A stretch of DNA of 64,000 nt from positions 1 to 64,000 of the forward strand of contig JAZGUH010000414.1 of NCBI GenBank assembly GCA_037893225.1. Reading direction: 5' to 3'. The notes beneath the pieces were generated by a model. The model was not told where the DNA came from and made no database searches. It saw only the letters and a list, made by a program, of their open reading frames with translations. Position 1 is the first letter of the stretch; every line of letters begins with the position of its first letter. This DNA is from Hippasteria phrygiana. Lineage: Eukaryota; Echinodermata; Asteroidea; Valvatida; Goniasteridae. A program made the position numbers and the translations under genes. This document shows, in pieces, positions 56,014 to 64,000 of this stretch.

Positions 56014-56954
56014 AGGGTGGCTGCAATGAAATTGTACCAACAATTACATTTTGTGATATATAACTCTTTTACAATATAAGAAATGTGATTAAAATGTGTT
56101 TTCCGTGTTTCTGCCCATTTTTGGTGTTTAATTTTCCCGGAATAAAGTGCCCCCCTTTCTCTATTGTTTCCGCGCCCCTAAATGCGTGACGTCATCTCGG
56201 GAACACAGAAACTCAGCAAGAGCAGTTTGATCAGTGTACGTTTGTGTACGTATGGATGTATGCCGTTGTTGAGGGAACCAGCCACGCGCGATTAAATAGC
56301 TTTGGATGAAGGGACCAGGGAAACATTTCTCGTCGCGTTAAAATCTTCAAACAGAATCTTTTGGATCTGAATCTGACAATCAAGTGTCGATTTTAGACTT
56401 GTTGATTCAGACACTTCTTCGGAACATTATTGGGGCGAGGAAGAGGAGGATCTTGGAGCTCTTCCGTACATGTATGAGCCAGAAGGTGAGAGTAACAGCG
56501 AAACTACTGAAGACTCCGAATCGGACTCCCGATGCGGAACGCGTGAAAGACTTGAAAACAACGATTGCTAGGCTAAATAACACTCTCCGAGTCCAAATAC
56601 GACGGTATTTCAGTTCTACTGGAAAGAGGTGAAGACTGACACCATCCTTAGTGGTGCTGCTGAATCCAGCAGCAACACAACGACACGGTATTATCGACGA
56701 AAAACATTCGCAAAACACTGAAAGCTTTCCGCGACAGCAAAAACACACGTGCATGTCAATGCAACGCACGCTCGGTTCCCGGGATGACGTCACATCGGCG
56801 TTACCACTTGATGGGCGGGGCTGACCCCCTCCCGCATTAAAAAATATATTTTCAAATGCTTACGCGAAATAAAAAAATACAAACAACACACAGTTGTGTT
56901 TCAAAAACTGTATTTCATCGATATACACAATAAAAATTGCATTGCAGCCACCCT
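56014..56954 (+). mobile_element. Kolobok-like element with TTAA target, 941 bp
   Basis: Ends AGGGTGGCTGCAATG and CATTGCAGCCACCCT are perfect complements, bounded by TTAA at 56010-56013 and 56955-56958. TTAA duplications occur in Kolobok and piggyBac. The AGGG start is more Kolobok-like, but I cannot confirm the superfamily. The interior has a transposon-type ORF fragment and a minus-strand open frame that is its shadow. Confidence 0.75.
56377..56571 (+). pseudogene. Acidic transposon-associated ORF fragment
   Basis: A 64-codon open stretch, rich in Asp/Glu/Ser, containing Leu-Pro-Tyr-Met-Tyr-Glu-Pro-Glu and, before the stop, Arg-Leu-Glu-Asn-Asn-Asp-Cys. This pattern resembles the N-terminal part of invertebrate transposon-linked proteins annotated as P2X7-like, where Leu-Glu-Asn-x-Asp-Trp-Cys is followed by a Cys-rich domain. 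That domain is missing here. The assignment comes from memory of the motif. Confidence 0.45.
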
Positions 56955-56958
56955 TTAA

Positions 56959-57660
56959 ATTTTTGGTAATTTGGTGTACAATTTCAGCCTAAAAAGTTGT
57001 GACGCATTATTAACTACATACCTGTACATGTATCAAGGAAACTTGCTCTCTGCATATGTATATTGCCTCATTTCTTTTCCAGCAATTTGTTGAATACCAA
57101 AATAATTTTTACAATTAACAAACGCAACAATTATTTGCCAATAAATGATTAAATAAAGCAAAAATATAAGCTTATCTCAAGCATGAATCCCAAGCATCGA
57201 CAGGAATACTACAGTGCGTGTTCGCGCTCACCGAATACGCAAACAACTGTTTTCCAATAGACTTTTTAAATACATTCAGTCTTGAATTTACCATAGTTCG
57301 TGCTACATACGTACATGTTCACGCACACACACGCACACACAAAAGTACACTGGATCATCACGGACTAGAACATATCTATGGAACGCAGTCTACGGAACGT
57401 AATAAGAATTTAGTTGCACGTTGGCACGCTGCTTCTACAGTGCTCGCGCAATGTGTAAATCGAATTGTTGTACTTCTTGACAAATTCTCTATACGTCATG
57501 GCCCGCGTTCCGTCAAATAGTCCCAGGCCATGTGTAGCTGGCTGGCGGAAGCATACACGGCGCAGTAAATATCGTGCATCCTCTGAACTGACTTTTGTTT
57601 TTCGCATTATAAATGCATGCATTATTGCACAAATTAACAAAACGAACAACAAAATATTTA
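56959..57660. other. Unassigned sequence
   Basis: AT-rich, with a (CACACG)n-like patch at about 57318-57341. No gene is supported. Confidence 0.4.
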
Positions 57661-57731
57661 ATTCGTCAAACAATCCACAAGGGAAACTGACTAGGTAAAT
57701 TTGGATACATTTTCAAAGTGAACAAAGAAAC

Positions 57732-57804
57732 TGGCAGGAGCGGGATTCGAACCTGCGATCTCCGGGTTACCGTACCGGCGCTCTGCCAACTGAGCTATCT
57801 TGCC
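57732..57804 (-). tRNA. tRNA-Thr(GGT)-like sequence, probable pseudogene
   Basis: 73 bases fold with standard tRNA arm lengths. Anticodon position reads GGT (Thr). The D-loop contains TTGGC where the sister copies have TTGGT. It shares the base mismatches of the other two copies, so it is a repeat-borne pseudogene. Confidence 0.5.
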
Positions 57805-58078
57805 CTATGTTGGCGGTCTCCCAAATTGTCAGTATCTTTGTTCTTTGTTCACTTTGAAAATGTATCCAAATTTACCTAGTCAGTTTCCCTTGTGGATTGT
57901 TTGACGAATTATAAGTTAATAAGTCGTATCCTCATTGAGTGATCCCCACAATGTCGCTTCCCAGGTTGTATCGTAAAATTGGGTGTGATCCCTGGCTATA
58001 CGGCATTCTGGGTTTATGACTTCTGACTAGCGCCCACCCGAACAAAGATACTGACAATTTGGGAGACCGCCAACATAG

Positions 58079-58151
58079 GGCAAGATAGCTCAGTTGGTAG
58101 AGCGCCGGTACGGTAACCCGGAGATCGCAGGTTCGAATCCCGCTCCTGCCA
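58079..58151 (+). tRNA. tRNA-Thr(GGT)-like sequence, probable pseudogene
   Basis: 73 bases: acceptor GGCAAGA paired with TCCTGCC, D-arm GCTC/GAGC, anticodon arm CCGGT/CCCGG with loop ACGGTAA, T-arm GCAGG/CCCGC with loop TTCGAAT, discriminator A. Faults: C instead of the near-invariant T at position 33, and mismatches 31:39 (T-C), 5:68 (A-C) and 51:63 (A-C). Internal A- and B-boxes look good. No CCA is encoded. It could be transcribed by Pol III but is unlikely to serve in translation. Confidence 0.55.
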
Positions 58152-58391
58152 GTTTCTTTGTTCACTTTGAAAATGTATCAAAATTTACCTAGTCAGTTTC
58201 CCTTGTGGATTGTTTGACGAATTATAAGTTAAAAAGTCGTATCCTCATTGAGTGATCCCCACAATGTCGCTTCCCAGGTTGTATCATAAAATTAGGTGTG
58301 ATCCCTGGCTATACGGCATTCTGGGTTTATGACTTCTGACTAGCGCCCACCCGAACAAAGATACTGACAATTTGGGAGACCGCCAACATAG

Positions 58392-58464
58392 GGCAAGATA
58401 GCTCAGTTGGTAGAGTGCCGGTACGGTAACCCGGAGATCGCAGGTTCGAATCCCGCTCCTGCCA
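58392..58464 (+). tRNA. tRNA-Thr(GGT)-like sequence, probable pseudogene
   Basis: Second tandem copy, identical to 58079-58151 except for C25 to T in the D-stem, which adds a G-T pair. Same mismatches. Confidence 0.55.
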
Positions 58465-58490
58465 GTTTCTTTGTTCACTTTGAAAACAAA

Positions 58491-59153
58491 ATATTTAGTT
58501 TGTCCTGTTTTATAAAATTGCATTGGATATCAAATTCCACATGTGCGTGATACTCCGATTCTTCAAGTATTGCCGATACCAGCAAATTTCTTTTAAAATT
58601 TCGCCCCCAGTAATTTTTTCGCGCGATTTGTACCGTTTATCCGGAACAGTTTTTGTCGAGTGACTGAATGTTTTTAAGATGAACACAATGTGGTGTATCC
58701 ACTGACACTAGAACATCGATAGATTACCCCTTATGTTAGAATTTTACCCTCAAAGTTAGACAAGGAAATCGTAAAAATTTATCGAAATTCAGCTGGCCAT
58801 ATTTAACAAGGAAAGTTCTTCTGTCATTGATTTTTTTTTATCGACTGCAGAAATCCCTGATCCATAAAAACTTTAAAGCCTCATCACCGTAACCAGGAAA
58901 TAGTACTTACTCCGCCTATGCGTTTTTCACGAGTACGGTCGGGAGTCGACGAACTTTCGGCCGGTCACAGCGCGCGAGAAAATCAGTTCCGCAAATAGCG
59001 CCGCTAACGACGGTTCACGTGAATCTGCCTACTAATTAAAGGCCATGTGCTTGGTCATTGTTGCAGTTTTCAAAAATGGGTGGATTTGGGGGTTACTATG
59101 TGAAAGGAAATATCGTTCCACTCACCTATTCAAAGTCAAAGTCGTGAATAGGA
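58491..59153. other. Unassigned; one dispersed segment
   Basis: GGTCATTGTTGCA, then GGATTTGGGGGT and AAATATCNTTCCACT at about 59041-59133 match 5580-5664 in the spacer of foldback element 1. Nothing else is recognised. Confidence 0.45.
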
Positions 59154-60588
59154 GGCTATTTCCACAGTAAAGTGTACAGAGTGACCCAAAAATAGGAATT
59201 CTTTGGAGAAAAAATAAAAGGTCAAATGTGACCCGCTCTGCAAAAAGGCACTTATGTTGCAAAATTTGAAAATAGTGTTTTATATATAGCTGGAAAGGCC
59301 ATTTTATAAGCTTTCATATGGTACATGTATATGTCTGAGGTCTCTTACCGTCTCTAGCATTTTTGCAATCACGAGATATTTGGAAATTTCCATGTTTGTA
59401 TTCAGGAATTTCTTGAAATGACTTAAGGAGAAACAAGCCATTTAGAAAAAGAAAAAAAAGCAAAGCAATAGATGGAAACACTCGACAAAAACACATTCTT
59501 TTTCCAACTTTATTCACTGAAATCAAAGATTTTGGTTATGAAATAGAATAATATAGGCCTGTATCAAAGATGCAAAAAATGTCCTCCCTTCAAAATCACT
59601 TGTTTGAAGAATTGTTCACCCTCTTCACATAGAACGGCCCATAACTCATAAAAGCATACAGCGACTTATGAGCCCTTTTTGCAGAGCGGGTCACAAATAT
59701 GATTTGGGTATACATCCATCTTCTCAGAAGTGTTGGTGAAAAGATAAGTTTCTCTTGGACAATAAAAATATACAGGGTTGAACATAGATTGTAGTACTAG
59801 CAAGGGGTATTACTTACGTAATGGGGACGGACATGAGTGTACCACACGGAGACTACCAAGAAGTATTCCAAATTATATTGTGTTTTTATAAAGTAGAGAT
59901 ACATGTACATGTAAGTATCCAATTGTAGCTTACTCTAGATTAAAAAAAAAATTCATTTAGTGGAAAAATATGGAAAAAGTATCCCAGACCACTCACGTTA
60001 CCCACGTAACATTTTGACGGAAAGCCAGGTATCATTTTTTTCTACTGGCTTTTAGGTATTCTTACATGAAAATCTTTTATTTCATTACCCATATCAAAAA
60101 TGGTAGTCAAAGGCTAAACAGCGGTGACATTTGCGCAGAGAAAGAAATCTTGAAATTATGGGGTCTAGGTATGAATTACCCACGTAACATTTTGACAGAC
60201 ACTGTTATGTGGGAAAGCATGATATTGCAGGTTGCGTAACTGTTTTATGCAAGCTCGCAGCAATTACATGATATTATTTTTTTTAAATGGGATATCTGTT
60301 TTTCAAATGTAGTATCAACTTCTGTGAATAAGAACTTTAAACTAGATAGATAATGATAATTCACGGGCCTTCAATAAATATCACATTTTTTAAGTGCAAG
60401 TTTGGGGGATATTCTGGGTGTGACTCAATTAAAAAACAAGACAGATCAACCATCATATGTTGTTCTATTTCTGATATACATCATACATACTTGTTAATTT
60501 AACACACGCTTAATAAATCCTCACTGATGACAAGCGAAGAATTTATTGAATTTGTTTCGACAATGTACACTTTACTGTGGAAATAGCC
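59154..60588. mobile_element. 1.43-kb MITE-like element with TSD AGGA
   Basis: Ends GGCTATTTCCACAGTAAAGT and ACTTTACTGTGGAAATAGCC form a perfect inverted pair, flanked by AGGA at 59150-59153 and 60589-60592. The GTGACCC MITE at 59228 is nested inside. The phrase ACCCACGTAACATTTTGAC occurs twice (about 60001 and 60178). No transposase frame. Confidence 0.85.
59228..59694. mobile_element. GTGACCC MITE, copy 2, TSD AAAT
   Basis: Ends GTGACCCGCTCTGCAAAAAG and CTTTTTGCAGAGCGGGTCAC are near-perfect complements, flanked by AAAT at 59224-59227 and 59695-59698. It is inverted with respect to copy 3 and strongly similar to it. Confidence 0.92.
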
Positions 60589-60592
60589 AGGA

Positions 60593-61110
60593 CCTAATTT
60601 AATATGATCTCGCCGTACTTTCAGTCGAATATTATTGAATGGATGCCACGCCAGCACAATAATTACGAGAGATGATTGGTTGATTAATGTGGAAGTTTGG
60701 ATCCTTCAAAAGAAACAAAATAAACAAAATTATATCAAATTCAAGTTAATTAGCCAAGTTCACAAGAAGAAAGGAAAAACATGGCAAAGCATTTTTCACA
60801 ATTCGCAATTTTCCAAATAAAATGAAATGCCAATAAAAGAAATCATGGACCCATCATTCGCATCAAACTCCTTTTTTTGAATATCATTGTCAATTTTTTT
60901 TTTAACAGGCCCAAAAATGCATCCTGATTTCACAAAATTAAATTGGTCCTTTTTCTATTCGCTCGCCGTTTTCCGAACCTCCATCGAAATCATGCCTGTA
61001 AGACAACGTTTGTTAATACATGGTACATGTACGCTTAACCGCTCGGACACTTGTTGTTCTTAGAAGCCTTTTAGTCATACTTACGGTGTACATGTAGATG
61101 TCGCAATATC
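60593..61110. other. AT-rich unassigned sequence
   Basis: A 61-codon Lys-rich frame at 60635-60820 is not recognised. A CATGGTACATGTACG motif lies at about 61019. Confidence 0.4.
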
Positions 61111-61510
61111 TGGCGGAAAGATTTTACTTGAATACCCCCCACAAAAATGGATCAGGAACAGCAAAATCTTAGAAAATAGCTAATTCTGCTTGATAACAAC
61201 TGTCTGAACATGTGGCACAACCTGCATGACCTGTTATTTCAAGATTTATGTCGGCAAAATCTGTAAAAAATGAGGCAGAAATCAACATGTACGTGTATGT
61301 CAACACTTTGAGTGACCATACACTGTGCCAACACAGAAAACACAAACATTCTTCCCCTATTATTTCATGAAAATTTCCCAACAAAATTCTCAAATTTAAA
61401 TGTTGTGCCCACAATTCTAAACACAGATGGATAGTTATTTTCTAAGATTTTGCTGTTCCTGATCCATTTTGGTGGGGGGGGGGGGGTATTAAAGTAAAAT
61501 CTTTCCGCTG
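61111..61510. mobile_element. MITE with about 70-bp inverted ends
   Basis: The left end CGGAAAGATTTTACTTGAAT, then ATGGATCAGGAACAGCAAAA, is complemented by the right end including TTTTGCTGTTCCTGATCCAT and TAAAATCTTTCCG. The right end has an expanded 13-G tract (61474-61486) where the left arm has only six C. The target duplication is not resolved. Confidence 0.85.
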
Positions 61511-62264
61511 ATACTTCATGTACATGTATACAATGTATGGCTGCCTACATGATTGAATGTGTGAACGATATCTACACCCAAAATATCGCCTAAAACCCAC
61601 TTTTTTCCTGAGAGGATTTCAGTTTTCACAGGCTGAAGTTGTCTTCAATGAAGACACAAGGTGAGGTGAAATTATGTTTGGTATGTGTTATTAGTGTCCG
61701 TCGATATCCAAATTTGCAATAATCGATGTATCGGTAATACAAAATTGATTATATCCGATATATCGATTATACCCATGTCAAAGTTCAAGACAATAAAGAA
61801 GCAATACTGTACAACGTAACCCGATTGATAGGCAAATTATACATGTATTCATCAGTTTTGGCGTTATGCACCGCACGTCCAGTTAGTCCAAAAATATGAG
61901 TGAGCGCTGGCATGACAGGACGCTTGTACCCCATACGTCCTGATTTGGTAGATGATGAAGTGTGATTCTTTGTTTGCAGGGGACATTTTAAGCCGTGAAC
62001 CATAAACACGGCGGGTGGCGTCATCAGCCATGTGACTCTCCGACCCTTAACTTTGCAATAGACAGTGTAAGTCTCGCGCACAAAGGTCACGATTGAACTT
62101 TCGGGCACCTCCGAGCCGGCGGCTATAGGACTTTTACGTGTGGTTGATTTTGTTTTCTATAAACTTTGTTTTTACGAAGATCTGAACCATGAAACGGCCA
62201 TAATATGGATGATAAATTCAAAATTAATTTTACAATATATGAAAACATGCATGACTGTCTAAAT
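61511..62264. other. Unassigned; one 107-codon minus frame
   Basis: The minus frame 61785-62108 is open and fairly protein-like but has no recognised motif. TATATCGATTAT-like palindromic patches lie at about 61690-61770. Confidence 0.35.
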
Positions 62265-62676
62265 GTGACCCGCTCTGCAAAAAGGGCACATAAGTCGCTG
62301 TATGCTTTTACGAGTTATGGGCCGTTCAATGTGAAGAGGGTGAAACATTCTTCAAACAAGTGATTTTGAAGGGAGGGAATTTTTTGCATCTTTGATACCT
62401 ATATTATTCTATTTCATAACCAAAATCTTTGATTTCAGTTAATAAAGTTGGAAAAAGAATGTGTTTTTGTCAAGTGCTTCCATCTATTGCTTTGCTTTTT
62501 GTTTTGTTAAATGGCTTGTTTCTCCTTAAGTCATTTCAAGAAATTCCTGAATTGCAAAATGCTAGAGACCTCAGACATATACCATATGAAAGCTTATAAA
62601 ATGGCCTTTCCAGCTATATATAAAACACTATTTCCAAATTTTGCAACATAAGTGCCCTTTTTGCAGAGCGGGTCAC
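62265..62676. mobile_element. GTGACCC MITE, copy 3, TSD AAAT
   Basis: Same termini as copy 2, flanked by AAAT at 62261-62264 and 62677-62680. The interior is the reverse complement of copy 2. Confidence 0.92.
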
Positions 62677-62680
62677 AAAT

Positions 62681-64000
62681 ATTGAAGAAAAGTAGGAAAA
62701 AATGTTTGACCTGAGCGTCAGGTTGCAACGTGATTGGCTCATGGTCGGGAAGAGAAAACCCGGCCTCCAAAATCCATGTAATGCATCCTCTGGCGCTGTG
62801 GACGTAAGTGAACGTACATGTACATGTACATGCGACGACCGCCTATACTGCATATGGTCTACGCTATTAAGACTGGCGTATGAACCACCAGAACAATGGC
62901 GAATGACGTACGTATATTAGACCTTTTCATTCTCCTTTTCTCTAATTTAATATATCGTTCACATTTTTTAAATTGGAATGAAAAATAACATTAGGCCATT
63001 ATCTAGAAAGTAAGCTTGAACCATCAACATTTAAAAAAATATATTTACTAATTAAGTTGCCCATGTGACCAAAATTTATGCATTTAAGTTTTCTGAAAAA
63101 ATATTTTCAAAAAGTCTTGCTAAAATGAAAAAAACGTCAATTTTGATGATAGTCATTTTTTCCACAAATTTTACCCCAAAATTTGCTTATCTTGTTTTTG
63201 CACGGAATGCTTTCCAACTATGTAATTTTTTTAAAGTGGAGGTAAAATATTACCATTGGGAGTATTTTAAATAAGTTTTAAGTCAAAATAAAGAAAATAA
63301 CTAAATTTGGAGGGGTTTACCGGTAAGCTAATTTGGAATTTGTGGTGAAACATATGTCACACACGCGACAAAAACCACGAAAGTTTCAATAAAAAAAAAA
63401 AATGATGTGAAATATAAAGTCGTACTTTGTTTTATAAATAAATACTAAAATCCCTAAAATATTATTCTGAAATAAAAGAAAAAACTTCTTGAACATTAAA
63501 AAAAGACAGAAAAATCTGAGGGTCACACACGTAACATTTCTGTCACGTGTGTGACTGCCGCGTGTGTGACCAATAACATTTTGCTATTCAAAAATCCAAG
63601 CTCATGCACATCATGCCTTCAATGCATGATTTCCAATAGACAGGAGATAACTTGGAAATGTATTACATTGTAACAAGTCAGTGTTCTTGACTGCACAGTA
63701 TCTGTGTTCGTGACTGTATCTGTCATGTGGTGGCCAGCTAAACTGACTCAGCCCAACTCTGCCTAGTGCAACATGTAGGCCTACACCAGCAGTTTGCACC
63801 GCAAGATTGAGCGCTTTATTTGGAAAAGCAAAGGTATATTACCGTAAACCATAAAGCATAGTTTAGTATTTATATCAACTACAGAATTGTTTGAGTACAG
63901 GGCTTACATGTACATGTAGTGTAAACTTGCAAGAGATCACTTTTTGATGTTTTACAAACACTTAAGTTGCATTGCATTTTATAGATACTTTTGTGGGGCA
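62681..64000. other. AT-rich unassigned sequence
   Basis: An ACATGTACATGTACATG microsatellite is at 62815-62832. CACACGCGAC / GTCACACACG / CACGTGTGTGAC words cluster at 63355-63575. No gene is supported. Confidence 0.4.

Larger units (their letters stand above)
57661..58490. repeat. Array of 313-bp tRNA-bearing repeats (one inverted, two tandem)
   Basis: Two tandem units: the tRNA-like start recurs at 58079 and 58392, 313 bp apart. A unit consists of tRNA-like sequence, then TTCACTTTGAAAATGTATC, TTTACCTAGTCAGTTTCCC, the TGATCCCCACAATGTCGCTT region, and GATACTGACAATTTGGGAGA. At the left edge a partial unit lies inverted (57661-57840), making a hairpin-like junction at about 57840-57850. Fragments occur at 27973 and 44402. 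This is like a tRNA-derived SINE that became tandem. Confidence 0.9.

Noticed and set aside
58079..58464. Functional tRNA-Thr gene pair
   Set aside because: Shared C33 and three stem mismatches, and location inside a dispersed repeat, argue for pseudogenes. A covariance search would settle it.
61785..62108. 107-codon minus frame as host exon
   Set aside because: No recognisable domain and no convincing splice borders. Left as unassigned sequence.

Overview
This is a repeat-dominated stretch of animal nuclear genome, most likely from a marine invertebrate deuterostome (echinoderm, hemichordate or amphioxus-like). That placement is an inference from the repeat set: TU-like foldback elements, hAT and PIF/Harbinger MITEs, Helitron, Tx1-like and L2/CR1-like LINEs, DIRS-like, Penelope-like and Gypsy relics, and a tRNA-bearing tandem repeat. 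I see no bacterial operons, no CRISPR array and no rRNA. Nearly all sequence that can be named is transposable element or tandem repeat. Most open frames on either strand arise by chance or from repeat units whose length is a multiple of three.

The best host-gene candidate is at 1.7-2.7 kb on the minus strand: three consecutive phase-1 exons with GT/AG borders encoding a signal peptide and a cysteine-rich Ly6/uPAR (LU, three-finger) domain. Its first and last exons are not securely found.

Layout. 0-4.1 kb: LU gene and a hairpin MITE. 4.1-7.1 kb: foldback element with about 1-kb inverted arms carrying tandem repeats. 7.6-15.5 kb: a dead Tx1-like LINE on the minus strand carrying four later DNA-transposon insertions, three with precise target-site duplications (AAAT; 8-bp GATAGTCT; CAG). 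15.5-18.9 kb: an inverted satellite monomer, minisatellites and a 72-bp satellite. 20.3-23.9 kb: a 1.23-kb duplicated sequence split by a textbook Helitron (TC start, hairpin plus CTAG end, A/T target), which itself holds two hAT MITEs with 8-bp duplications. 28.7-30.6 kb: a satellite of roughly 0.5-0.6-kb units packed with TGACGTCA palindromes. 31.5-32.8 kb: the Helitron-free inverted sister of the 20.3-kb duplicate. 34-39.5 kb: MITEs, hairpins and a minisatellite. 40.7-43.6 kb: 5' part of an L2/CR1-like LINE with an intact SGNH-type ORF1. 44.4-46.2 kb: tRNA-bearing repeat and Gypsy relic. 48.2-49.8 kb: DIRS-like and Penelope-like relics. 50.8-53.8 kb: second foldback element. 54.1-55.6 kb: large palindrome carrying a hairpin insertion. 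56.0-57.0 kb: Kolobok-like element (TTAA target) with a transposon-type ORF fragment. 57.7-58.5 kb: tandem 313-bp repeats holding tRNA-Thr-like sequences. 59.2-62.7 kb: a 1.4-kb MITE and two copies of a GTGACCC MITE whose third copy interrupts the L2/CR1 LINE.

The elements do not form a pathway. Their nesting gives a relative history: LINE insertion, then DNA-transposon insertions, then decay, with G/C homopolymer tracts of 10-25 bases in many unrelated elements. None of the element-encoded enzymes appears functional. The only element ORF that looks intact is the LINE ORF1 at 40.8-41.6 kb.
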